Of a stretch of DNA of 64,000 nucleotides, positions 40,932 through 49,576 are shown piece by piece. The stretch is taken from positions 1 to 64,000 of the forward strand of contig DASVTY010000165.1 of assembly GCA_036387315.1 (NCBI GenBank). The letters run 5' to 3'. The notes below the pieces were generated by a model. That model made no database searches. It was not told the origin of the DNA and worked only from the letters and a program-made list of their open reading frames with translations. The DNA is from JALZCH01 sp036387315 (GTDB lineage Bacteria; Acidobacteriota; Blastocatellia; Pyrinomonadales; Pyrinomonadaceae). The position numbers and the translations under genes were made by a program. Within the stretch, counting starts at the first letter, position 1. Each line of letters begins with the position of its first letter.

Positions 40932-43127
40932 GTGAAGTACATCACTACACAGATACTTTTCTCACTTGCGTTAACGGTATGCACCCTCGCCCTGTTCTCC
41001 GCCGACACCCAAGCGGCAAACTTTACAGTCACAACCACTGCAGACAACGGCGCAGGCAGCCTGCGCGAAGCAATCAATGGAGCAAATTCTTCAACCTTCG
41101 GTGAAGACACAATTAACTTTGCGATTCCGAACTGCACCGGAAACTCCGTTTGCACAATCACTCTGACCACCGGCGAATTAGTTATCAACGCGGCGGGCAA
41201 GCTGACAATTACAAATTCAACGGGCGCGAGTCGTTTGTTGATTTCGGGTAACAATCAAAGCCGCGTCTTTTCCGTCAGCACCAACGCCGACCTAACCCTT
41301 GATGGAGTAACGGTAACGGGCGGTAACGTCGTTGGAAACAGGTCAAATCAATCCGGCGGCGGTATTTACATCAACTACAATGGCAAATTAACGCTGATGA
41401 ATTCGGCGGTCTCGGGCAATTCAGCGAGTAACGGCGGCGGCGTTTACAATTACAATTCAAGCGCCACCACATCGCTGACGATTACGAACTCCACTATAAG
41501 CGGCAACAGTGCGGGTGTCGGTGCCGGAATTTCCAACAATTACGGCAAAGCCACAATTGTCAATTCAACGATCAGCGGAAATATAGGTCAAACCTATGGC
41601 GGCGGTATTTACAATGGTTATTCATCCAGCGTGACGCTGATCAATACTACCGTCGCTAACAATCGTTCGGACGCCGCCGTTTGCGAGTGTGCCGGAGGCA
41701 TCTATAATTACGCAAACGCTTCTTCCGTCGTAAATCTTCTCAACACGATTGTTGCCGGAAACACTGCTGTTAGTGTTTCGTCCGCGCCCGATTTCTTTGG
41801 CGCGGTTTCGTCAAGCTCATACAGCATCCTCGGCAATAATAAGCTGACATCCGGCATCAGCGACGGCGTCAACGGCAATCAAGTCGGCGTTAACCCTCTG
41901 CTCGCGCCGCTTAGCAACGCCGGTGGAGGAGCGACCGAAACGCACACGCTGCTGCCGTTTTCTCCCGCGATTGACCGGGGCAACAACTGCGTTTTATACG
42001 CCGGTAGTTGCGGAAACGGCAACCCGGCTCTGGCGGGCGATCAACGAGGCTCAGGTTTTCCAAGACAATCCGGCAGCACGGTTGATGTCGGCGCAGTTGA
42101 AGCTCCGCAAAGTGTGGGCGGTAGTTTCGACATCAGCGGAACCGTTTTCTACGGCACGACATCCGGTAATCAGCAGAAATTCGTTCCCGGAGTAACGATG
42201 TCCGTTTCGGGCGCACCTGAAATGTCAACCTCGACGAACTCTACGGGTTATTACACGGTTCGTAATTTAGCTGCCGGTGGAAGCTACACTATCATCCCGT
42301 CAAAAAGAGATCACGTCAACGGCATCAGCTCGTTTGACGCTACGCTCGTTTTGCGTCACGTTGCCGCAGGCGGAAATGGAATATTAACCGACAATCAACG
42401 CATTGCAGCCGATATAAATAACAGCGGCGGCGTCACTGCATTTGACGCCACGCAAATTTTGAGATTTGTCGCCGCCGGAGGATCAACTTCGTCAGCCGGA
42501 GACGCAGGCAATTGGAAGTTTGTTCTCTCTTCCCGCAGCTATGGCAGTGTCACGAGTTCGATCTCAGGTCAAAATTACGACGGCATCTTAGTCGGAGACG
42601 TAAATGGAAGCTGGGTTCCGCCGACATTTTTAGCGGGTCCCGAAGAAGCCGAAGCGAAGCTCCAGGACAACGATCAATTCGACTTGATGCAGAAACCGGA
42701 AACGCAGGTTCAGCTTTCCTTGCCCGACATTGCAATGTCTGAAAGCAACGGCACGATTGTCTTTCCGGTCACTTTAACGAATTATTCCGGCACGCGGATT
42801 TCTTCCTTCAGCTTTGGCGTTGCGTATGACCCGAACGTCTTGCAGCCCGCCGCTCAAGCGGTTGATTTAACGGGCGTTTTGAGCAACGATGCCGGATGTG
42901 CGGTTGTCACGGACATTGCACAGGCTGGAAGAATCGGAATCGCCGTTTCATGTCCGACGCTAGGGATTAGCGGTGCGGAAACGCAGTTAAATCTGCATTT
43001 CAGTATCGGAAAAGGGCGTTTGAAGGCAGACACTTCAGCGGCTCTAACTTTCTCGCAAACACCAATCTTTGAAGATAGCGACGGTCAATTGCTGCCTGCG
43101 AAGCCGGTGAAGGTTTTAGAGAGATAG
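40932..43127 (+). CDS. Secreted beta-helix protein with dockerin-like and cohesin-like domains
   Basis: 731 residues, GTG start 12 nt after aaggag. Signal peptide to about TQA (residue 30). Residues 35-390 are a right-handed beta-helix with Ser/Asn/Gly-rich repeats such as GGGIYINYNGKLTLMNSAVS and NSTISGNSAG. Residues 395-560 carry a carboxypeptidase-regulatory-like fold and duplicated dockerin-like segments (GISSFDATLVLRHVAAGG, GVTAFDATQILRFVAAGG). The last 130 residues are cohesin-like (YDPNVLQPAAQAVDLTGVL). Probably a cell-surface adhesin or organiser. Both halves of a cohesin/dockerin pair in one chain is unusual. Confidence 0.82.
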   Translation: MKYITTQILFSLALTVCTLALFSADTQAANFTVTTTADNGAGSLREAINGANSSTFGEDTINFAIPNCTGNSVCTITLTTGELVINAAGKLTITNSTGASRLLISGNNQSRVFSVSTNADLTLDGVTVTGGNVVGNRSNQSGGGIYINYNGKLTLMNSAVSGNSASNGGGVYNYNSSATTSLTITNSTISGNSAGVGAGISNNYGKATIVNSTISGNIGQTYGGGIYNGYSSSVTLINTTVANNRSDAAVCECAGGIYNYANASSVVNLLNTIVAGNTAVSVSSAPDFFGAVSSSSYSILGNNKLTSGISDGVNGNQVGVNPLLAPLSNAGGGATETHTLLPFSPAIDRGNNCVLYAGSCGNGNPALAGDQRGSGFPRQSGSTVDVGAVEAPQSVGGSFDISGTVFYGTTSGNQQKFVPGVTMSVSGAPEMSTSTNSTGYYTVRNLAAGGSYTIIPSKRDHVNGISSFDATLVLRHVAAGGNGILTDNQRIAADINNSGGVTAFDATQILRFVAAGGSTSSAGDAGNWKFVLSSRSYGSVTSSISGQNYDGILVGDVNGSWVPPTFLAGPEEAEAKLQDNDQFDLMQKPETQVQLSLPDIAMSESNGTIVFPVTLTNYSGTRISSFSFGVAYDPNVLQPAAQAVDLTGVLSNDAGCAVVTDIAQAGRIGIAVSCPTLGISGAETQLNLHFSIGKGRLKADTSAALTFSQTPIFEDSDGQLLPAKPVKVLER

Positions 43128-43148
43128 AGCAATTTTCAGTTAATTAGA

Positions 43149-43250
43149 AGAATAAACCGCAGAGAACGCGGAGCGAAGAAGCAGAGAATCGCAAAGAGAA
43201 ATTATCTCTTTGTCCTCGGCATCAGCCCGGCGTCCTCTGCGGTTTATTCT
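43149..43250. terminator. Nested hairpin terminator after the beta-helix gene
   Basis: agaataaaccgcagag (43149-43164) pairs perfectly with 43235-43250. Inside it, caaagaga (43192-43199) pairs with tctctttg (43205-43212). T-rich DNA follows. The right arm resembles the repeat at 53024 (gcgtcctttgcggttta against gcgtcctctgcggttta). Confidence 0.7.
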
Positions 43251-43279
43251 TTTTATATTTCAGCAGAATGAAATTAGCT

Positions 43280-44386
43280 TTATTCGTAACTCAACGCTTC
43301 GACGGCATCCATTCGCGCGGCGCGGATTGCCGGGTAAAGCGCGCCGATTGCGCCGCCTAAAAGACCGACAAAGAGAGTTATCAAAATCCATTGCCACTCG
43401 ATTTCGATTCGCATCGTCGTCGTTCGAGTGACGATGAAACGCGCTAACAGAGTCAGCAGAAATCCGGTCATAACGCCCAAGAAACTCAGCAATAATGCTT
43501 CCTGCGTAATCGTCCACGCAATTTCGGTTTTCGACATTCCGAGCGATTTTAAGACACCGATTTGTCTCGTTCGCTCAGTCACCGTCGTGTACATCGTCAG
43601 CAAAATAACGAGCGCGCTGATCGCAGCCGCGACGCCGATAACGACATTTAAGAAAACATTCAGTGCCGGAACCGAGCTTGAGATAATTACTTCCAAATCT
43701 TTGGTCTGCCAAATTTGGTCGTCGGGAAATTTTTGCGCGATGCGCTCTCCGACTCGGTCAACTTCCGCCGGATTAACGGCTTTAACTAAAATCGCAGTGC
43801 ATTTTCCTTCGCCGCCGAGCTGTTCCTGCATCGTCGCGAGCGGGATTTTAATTCTGCCTCCGGCGGCAGGTTCGTAAGTTCCGACAACTGTGAAATCTTT
43901 TTCGTAGATCGGCAATTTGGAACCGACTTTTAATTTTTTCGATTCCGCCCAAGCCGTATCAATCACAGCTTCGTTGCCGCCGGTGCCGAGCGCCCGCCCG
44001 TCAATGATTTTCAACCCGGCGATATTCGCATACTCTTCAAACGGAACGCCGTCAACCAGACGGCTGCCGAAATTTGTGTCTTTCGCCGGAACGAGGTTTT
44101 GCCCGATTGGAATCGCGGCTTTAACGCCTTCAATTCGAGCGATTTCATCGGCGCGACTAATTGGCAGACGAAATGCGTCCGTCCCGCTAAAGCCGGTCGT
44201 ACCGGCGGCGCGCACCATAATTTCCGCTCCGACGTTTGCCTCGCGCTGCGCGTTTTCGTGCAGCGTGCCCCGCGCCAAACCCGTCGTAAAAACGATCAGC
44301 ATTACACCAACGCCGATACCCAAAACGCTGACAAATGTTCGCGCCGGGCGATGCAGCATATTGGAAAGAATTAAATTATCGCTCAT
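43280..44386 (-). CDS. MacB/FtsX-type ABC transporter permease
   Basis: 368 residues. One N-terminal TM (FVSVLGIGVGVMLIVFTTGL), a periplasmic MacB-like core domain (about 45-240), then three C-terminal TMs around NVVIGVAAAISALVILLTMY, ALLLSFLGVMTGFLLTLLAR and WILITLFVGLLGGAIGALYP, ending with the family AIRAARMDAVEALSYE. These permeases work with a LolD/MacB-like ATPase, which is absent here. It lies 15 bp behind the FHA/protease gene, likely one operon. Confidence 0.88.
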   Translation of the reverse strand: MSDNLILSNMLHRPARTFVSVLGIGVGVMLIVFTTGLARGTLHENAQREANVGAEIMVRAAGTTGFSGTDAFRLPISRADEIARIEGVKAAIPIGQNLVPAKDTNFGSRLVDGVPFEEYANIAGLKIIDGRALGTGGNEAVIDTAWAESKKLKVGSKLPIYEKDFTVVGTYEPAAGGRIKIPLATMQEQLGGEGKCTAILVKAVNPAEVDRVGERIAQKFPDDQIWQTKDLEVIISSSVPALNVFLNVVIGVAAAISALVILLTMYTTVTERTRQIGVLKSLGMSKTEIAWTITQEALLLSFLGVMTGFLLTLLARFIVTRTTTMRIEIEWQWILITLFVGLLGGAIGALYPAIRAARMDAVEALSYE

Positions 44387-44401
44387 CGAATTTTGAAAAA
44401 A

Positions 44402-46117
44402 TTATTTTTGAGAAGTGTTTGCCGCAACCGAGCTGTTTGATGGTTTTGTATTGGCATTCGCCGTTTTTTCAGCTTCGGCTGATTGTTGCTGCTCAGGCGA
44501 GCGCCAGCCCGCGCGTTGAAGCATCGGGATCGCGTATTTAATCGGAATCGCCATATTTCCGGCGGTGTTTTCGGTGAAAACGCCGAAGTTGACGCCGATG
44601 ACGCGCCCCGATTGACCGAATAGCGGCGCGCCCGAACCGCCTACCGCCGTTTTCGCGTCGTGAACCACGCGCCGCGTGTCCAAATCCGTGATTGTCCCTT
44701 GGGTCGTCAGCGGCTGAATGCGTTTGGTTTGCGCCAGAAAATTGACCAGCGTTTGCAGATTCGAGCCGTAACGCGCTTGAATCGAGCGCGCTTCGGATTC
44801 ATCAACCATCGCTAAAATCCGTTCCGGTCCGTTCGGATAACCCATCGTTACGACGGTTTTGCCGATTGAAACCGCATCGGAATTGGCGTCGAGCGGTAAA
44901 ACGGGAATTTCGGGGAAAACCGAATTCGGGTCAATCGAAGCAATCGCCAAATCTTCTTTTGCAGCTACGTCTCGAACGCGCACGGGAAACGGATTCGGAA
45001 AACCCGGAAAATAAACCACAAGACGGCGCAGACGCGCGCGTCCGTTCGATAATTGCGCTAAAACTTTGATCCGCTCGTCGTTCGCCCAGGGTTGAACGAC
45101 GTGGCGATTTGTCAGCAGAAAGCCTGAGCCGACGTGAAAGCCGGTGCCGACAAAATCATATTCGACCGCAGTTCCGTTGCCTTCGGTCGTTAAAGGCGAT
45201 TCCTGTTTTTGCGGAGCGTCGGGCGCGTTCGCGGGCGCAAAATTCTCGCCGCTTTCCGAAACCTGAGGCGTTTGCGGCTCGAACGGATCAGGCGTGGCGA
45301 CGACGGTCGGGTCTGGATAACGAAGCTGTTTGCCGGTCGCTTTATCAACCAGATCGTAAGTTCCGACGAGCAGGCAGACGCCGCTTCCGTATTCGTTTCT
45401 GAGCGTCGCGGCGAGCGAAACGATGTCAATGATTTGTTTATTGGTCTTATTTAAATTGCCGATTTCAGTGCGATTCTTGGTTAATTCATCTTTTAACAGA
45501 CCGATAATTCTGCCTTGTTCTTCGGCTTCTTCCCGGCTGCGTTTTATCTCCTTGTAAAAACCCGAACCGAGATAAAACAAACCGCTGAGAGTTCCGACGA
45601 CGATGAGCAAAACAATGAGCTTTGTCACCCAACTGATTTCCTGAACCAGCTCGCGCGTAAATTCTTTGAGAAAAACTTTGGCGTCGTCGCGTTTAGCGGT
45701 CGCGGCTGATTCGATGGCGGCGTTTTCGATAAACGGCGCGACGCGCGCTTCGCGACTGCTGCGCGTAATGGATGAAATCGCTGCGGCGGTCGAGGGAACG
45801 GTAAAAAAGAGAAGGGAAAACTCTGAATCGTTGAAAGCGATTTTATCGCCGTCTTTGAGTCTGGTTTCAAGCGCGAGCGGCTGCCGGTTCAGATTCAAAT
45901 TGAGCGCTTCGTCAAAATAAACAATTCGATAATTGCCGTTGACGCCGCGCCTTAATTCGAGCCAAACGCCGTTTGCCGCCGCCGTATGATGATCGGGCGG
46001 CGGCTCAATCCGCAAATCGCAGGCTGCATCGGTTCCGATTCGCACGCGCTCGTTTATAAAAAACTCGGTGCGCTTTTCGTCCCCGGCAACAACGTGAATG
46101 ACAATACCGTTTGCCAC
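44402..46117 (-). CDS. Membrane-anchored trypsin-like serine protease with FHA-like N-terminal domain
   Basis: 571 residues, GTG start. Residues 1-100 look like an FHA-type beta-sandwich (FINERVRIGTDAACDLRIEP, LETRLKDGDKIAFNDSEFSL). Next are a helix, a TM segment (WVTKLIVLLIVVGTLSGLFY near 165-185) and a short coiled coil. The protease triad is His in LLTNRHVVQPW, Asp in EDLAIASIDPN and Ser in AVGGSGAPLFGQSGRVIGV. S1C/DegP-like without a PDZ domain; the Q/A-rich tail is low complexity. The start abuts a heptamer element. Operon with the MacB-type permease. Confidence 0.83.
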   Translation of the reverse strand: MANGIVIHVVAGDEKRTEFFINERVRIGTDAACDLRIEPPPDHHTAAANGVWLELRRGVNGNYRIVYFDEALNLNLNRQPLALETRLKDGDKIAFNDSEFSLLFFTVPSTAAAISSITRSSREARVAPFIENAAIESAATAKRDDAKVFLKEFTRELVQEISWVTKLIVLLIVVGTLSGLFYLGSGFYKEIKRSREEAEEQGRIIGLLKDELTKNRTEIGNLNKTNKQIIDIVSLAATLRNEYGSGVCLLVGTYDLVDKATGKQLRYPDPTVVATPDPFEPQTPQVSESGENFAPANAPDAPQKQESPLTTEGNGTAVEYDFVGTGFHVGSGFLLTNRHVVQPWANDERIKVLAQLSNGRARLRRLVVYFPGFPNPFPVRVRDVAAKEDLAIASIDPNSVFPEIPVLPLDANSDAVSIGKTVVTMGYPNGPERILAMVDESEARSIQARYGSNLQTLVNFLAQTKRIQPLTTQGTITDLDTRRVVHDAKTAVGGSGAPLFGQSGRVIGVNFGVFTENTAGNMAIPIKYAIPMLQRAGWRSPEQQQSAEAEKTANANTKPSNSSVAANTSQK

Positions 46118-46123
46118 AAAAAA

Positions 46124-46234
46124 GTCTGGAGTCTGGAGCCGAGAGTGAAAATTCTAAGCCAATTTCTCAGATGCAAATTTGGAGTCTAAAGTCTCAAACT
46201 CTTCAACTTCAGGCTCCAGACTCCAAACTCCAGA
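46124..46234. repeat. Heptamer inverted-repeat element, gtctgga subfamily
   Basis: gtctggagtctggagcc (46124-46140) pairs, with one mismatch, with 46212-46228. Units are gtctgga/gactcca. A decayed copy (ggagtctaaagtctcaaact) sits in the loop. It starts 7 bp from the GTG of the minus-strand protease, so it may affect that start. Confidence 0.82.
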
Positions 46235-46524
46235 TTGTTCGTATCTTAGCATAAAGTCGTCGGCAAAGCAGAGTTGGCGGCGGACTCGGAGATAGATTGG
46301 AAAATGTTGAAAAAACTATTCAATCAATTGAGGCACAATTCATTCAAATTGAATCAGGTTGACCGAATCAGGCTCTGTTAGAGAAAAACAACGATTCATA
46401 AAATATATTAAAACCCAGCTAAAAGCTCAAAAATAAAAAATAAATGAAAGCGGCACGAGGGTTGCTAAACCATGAGCGGCTCAAAGGCTGCAAAACTCTT
46501 TCACTAATTTTTCAAGGTCTAGAA
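46235..46524. other. Upstream region of the subtilase gene
   Basis: 290 bp without an ORF or array. It should hold the promoter of the plus-strand subtilase. TTGACC occurs at 46359 but without a matching -10 box. Seen nothing else distinct. Confidence 0.4.
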
Positions 46525-49089
46525 ATGAAATTCAAGTCAACTTCCCCAATATTTGCATTGATGCTTCTTTGCTCAATGTTTTTGTCTTCGCCGATTTTCG
46601 CTGCTTCGGCTCAGATTGCAAACGACGAAAAAATTGCGCCTGCGATTGATCTAACAAACAGCGCCGGAAACCAGCGCGCTTCGGCTCTCGAAAGAGAAGC
46701 GACGAATTTAACCGAACTCGCCAAACAAGGAACATTTCAACAGGTTTCAATTTCCGACGCGAAGGAAGTGAAACAAATTGCAAAAATATTAGCTCAAACC
46801 GAGAAAAATCCGGTTTTGCTGACGGAAGAAGCGAACCGCGCCGTCAAAACGGTCAATTCGCTCGCTCAGGAAATAAACGGAAAACGCCAAATCGGGTTAA
46901 GAAATAAAAACATCTGGCAGCTTGATTTTCGCGCCCTTATTGAAACCAGCAAAACGGCGAAAGAAGCCGCCGCGCGGATGAAAGCCGTTTTGAACGACGC
47001 CGAAAAGTCGCGCGGTCAAGCCGTTTTGTTTATCGAAGATTTTGCCCGTCTGCTCGCGTCGCCCGAAATCGGCTCGCTCGTCAGTGACGCCATTTCGCAA
47101 GGCAAGCTCCGGGTTATCGGCGCAATGCGCGTTGCTGATGCGAAAGATGCGATTTTCACGGACGAAAAATACAGCAGGCATTTTCAATTCGTCCAGCTTT
47201 CGGAACGCGGCAAAGACAATGATGATTTTGTCGGCGACGATAAACTCTCTCCCGATCTCCGCGAATTGGTTGGAAATTCAGACCCGAACGACCGCGTTCG
47301 CGTTATTTTGCAATCGGACGACATCCGAAATCCCGGTTTACAGAGAGTATTACGTCGAAATGGCATAACGATTGAAGCGCAGGCGGCGGATTTGAATATG
47401 CTCGTCGTCGAGCTTCCGGTCGGCATTGCCGAAACTGTCGCCGGACATCAAAGCGCCAAACATCTCTCGCTCGACCGGGAAACGCAGATTCTCGGTCATA
47501 TCGAAGCAACGACCGGCGTCACGGCAATGCGCGCTCAGCTCGGCAACAGCGCCATCAACGGCAAAGGCATCGGCATCGCAATTGTTGATTCCGCCGTTTT
47601 CGACAATCATCATATGTTTCTCGGCGCGGATGGAAACAGACGAATTGCAGAACACAAAGAATTTGTCGGCGGCGGCTCCGAAGACAAATACGGACACGGA
47701 ACGCACGTCGCAGCGCTCGCGGCGGGACGCGGCGGAAAACCGGGTGACAACAACTCGATCAACAAATTAAAAAATTATCAAGGCGTTGCCCCCGAAGCGA
47801 AAATTATCGCCGTTCGCGCGCTCGATAACGCCGGACGCGGCACAACGGCAAAACTTATCGAAGCCCTTAATTGGATTTTAGCCAATCGCGCTGTGCATAA
47901 CATTCGAGTCGTTAACTTAAGTCTCGGCACACCGGCTGTCGAAACGTGGCGCAACGACCCGCTCTGCCGCGCCGTTCGTCAATTAACCGCCGCCGGCGTT
48001 GTAGTCGTCGCGGCTGCCGGAAACAACGGGAAAGACGCCAACGGACAAAAAATGTACGGCGCAATTCACTCGCCGGGCAACGACCCGACGGTAATTACGG
48101 TCGGCGCAGCCAACACTTTCGGGACGGATGCCAGAAACGACGATGGAATAGCCACTTACAGTTCACGCGGTCCCACGCGTTCTTTTTACACGGATGCGAA
48201 CGGCGTCAAAAAATACGACCATTTAATCAAACCCGATTTAGTCGCGCCGGGCAACCAGCTCATTGCGGCAAGAGCAAAAGATAATGTTTTAGCTGAAAGC
48301 AACCCGCAGTTGGAAGTTACAAACGACGGCAGCAGCGACGACCAGCAATTGATGTATCTGTCGGGAACTTCGATGGCGACACCGGTTGTTTCCGGTACGG
48401 TTGCGTTAATGCTTCAGGCAAATCCACGGCTTACGCCGAATATGGTCAAAATGATTCTGCAATACACGGCGCAGCCGCTCGCAGGATTCAACACGCTCGA
48501 ACAAGGCGCCGGTCAATTAAACGTCGAAGGCGCAGTGCGCCTGGCAAAACTAATCCGCCAGGATTTACCCGACCCAACGCCGCTCGGCGAGCCTTTGTTG
48601 ACGACTTCGATTTTGCCCGTTCATACCTCGACAGTCGCCGGAACTATTTTCCAATGGGCTGGCGGCATATTCCCAAGCTACGGCGCACTCGCGGGAACAG
48701 ATCTCATCACCGAATATCAAAAAATTTACGCGCAGGGAATAATGATGGCTGATGGAATTTTGGTCAGCGATGGAATAATGATGGCGGATGGCATTCTAGT
48801 GAGCGATGGAATAATGATGGCGGACGGAATAATGATGGCTGATGGGACAATCTTAGGCGACAGCGCCGTTCCAAACAATGCGCCGCCCATAACATCCGGC
48901 TCAAAAGTGTTCGCTTCAAATCAACTTTTCAACAGCAACGTACCAATGGTTGACAGAATGCTGTTTGGAGACGGGATTTTGATGAGCGACGGAATCTTGG
49001 TTAGTGACGGAATAATGATGAGCGATACTATGACATCGCAAACGGGCGGAGTAATGGTTAACGGCGACAATACTTTGAGAATGCAGTAA
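46525..49089 (+). CDS. Secreted subtilase (S8) with degenerate ClpA/B AAA+-like N-terminal region and hexapeptide C-terminal repeats
   Basis: 854 residues from MKFKSTSPIFALMLLCSMFL (signal peptide; aagg RBS). Residues about 92-227 align with ClpB D1: EKNPVLLTEEANRAVKTVNS for the P-loop region, AVLFIEDFARLLA for Walker B, GKLRVIGAMRVADAKDAI and RHFQFVQLSE at the end. The P-loop is lost and Walker B is altered, so it is not an ATPase. Subtilase domain: Asp355 (AIVDSAVF), His394 (YGHGTHVAALAAG), Ser616 (SGTSMATPVVSG). C-terminal repeats of GIMMAD/GILVSD follow a linker. Confidence 0.88.
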   Translation: MKFKSTSPIFALMLLCSMFLSSPIFAASAQIANDEKIAPAIDLTNSAGNQRASALEREATNLTELAKQGTFQQVSISDAKEVKQIAKILAQTEKNPVLLTEEANRAVKTVNSLAQEINGKRQIGLRNKNIWQLDFRALIETSKTAKEAAARMKAVLNDAEKSRGQAVLFIEDFARLLASPEIGSLVSDAISQGKLRVIGAMRVADAKDAIFTDEKYSRHFQFVQLSERGKDNDDFVGDDKLSPDLRELVGNSDPNDRVRVILQSDDIRNPGLQRVLRRNGITIEAQAADLNMLVVELPVGIAETVAGHQSAKHLSLDRETQILGHIEATTGVTAMRAQLGNSAINGKGIGIAIVDSAVFDNHHMFLGADGNRRIAEHKEFVGGGSEDKYGHGTHVAALAAGRGGKPGDNNSINKLKNYQGVAPEAKIIAVRALDNAGRGTTAKLIEALNWILANRAVHNIRVVNLSLGTPAVETWRNDPLCRAVRQLTAAGVVVVAAAGNNGKDANGQKMYGAIHSPGNDPTVITVGAANTFGTDARNDDGIATYSSRGPTRSFYTDANGVKKYDHLIKPDLVAPGNQLIAARAKDNVLAESNPQLEVTNDGSSDDQQLMYLSGTSMATPVVSGTVALMLQANPRLTPNMVKMILQYTAQPLAGFNTLEQGAGQLNVEGAVRLAKLIRQDLPDPTPLGEPLLTTSILPVHTSTVAGTIFQWAGGIFPSYGALAGTDLITEYQKIYAQGIMMADGILVSDGIMMADGILVSDGIMMADGIMMADGTILGDSAVPNNAPPITSGSKVFASNQLFNSNVPMVDRMLFGDGILMSDGILVSDGIMMSDTMTSQTGGVMVNGDNTLRMQ
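48736..48861 (+). repeat. 18-nt tandem repeat coding seven hexapeptides
   Basis: Seven 18-nt units encode GIMMAD, GILVSD, GIMMAD, GILVSD, GIMMAD, GIMMAD, GTILGD. A second block at 48973-49026 encodes three more (GILMSD, GILVSD, GIMMSD). The Asp at position 6 is constant, which suggests a stacked, perhaps calcium-binding beta-solenoid. Confidence 0.85.
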
Positions 49090-49098
49090 AAATGAAAA

Positions 49099-49175
49099 CA
49101 CCGAATCATCCAAAAATCTTGCTCAAACACAATCTATTTGTGATAAAGTAAGATTCAGGATGATTCGGTGGCTGT
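49099..49175 (+). terminator. Terminator after the subtilase gene
   Basis: caccgaatcatcc (49099-49111) pairs perfectly with 49158-49170, followed by gctgttttt. The 46-nt loop is long for an intrinsic terminator. Confidence 0.6.
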
Positions 49176-49576
49176 TTTTCAGCTCGTCCGAGCCGTCAAT
49201 TATGATTGTTTTCGACTGACTCTAATCAGGGAAGAGCTTGAAAATAATTAATTGTTATTTGCATTTAAGAAAAACAATCTTAATCGCCTACAAGAATACC
49301 TTTCATTTCTTTTTTCTCCTTTTTTATTAATTGCGGTAAATGCGAAGTAATAAACCGAAATAAGTCTTTACCAGAGTCTTTTTAGTTTTCTTCACATTTA
49401 ACCGCGGCGGGAATGGTTGGGATGTTAAACACTTTACTAATGTCTGTCAAGCATTTCAGAGTCAAATTGACAAAAAAGTATTTCAAAAAGCTGAATTTTC
49501 ATTCAGTTTGAACGAAAATTCAGCTTTCGGAGAAAAACTTCCTCAAATTAATCTAATCAACTATCCATAATTTAAA
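49176..49576. other. Gene-free region before the GGDEF-EAL gene
   Basis: 400 bp without a credible gene. A perfect 14-bp hairpin lies at 49487-49527 (aaagctgaattttc and complement, 13-nt loop). TTGACA at 49467-49472 has no good -10 partner. On the minus strand a strong RBS-like aaggag precedes an 8-codon frame at 49280-49306, too short to call. Confidence 0.5.

Noticed and set aside
49280..49306. Minus-strand 8-codon frame MKGILVGD behind a strong aaggag
   Set aside because: Too short to support as a gene. It resembles GILVGD in the dockerin-like protein and could be a remnant, but there is no other evidence.
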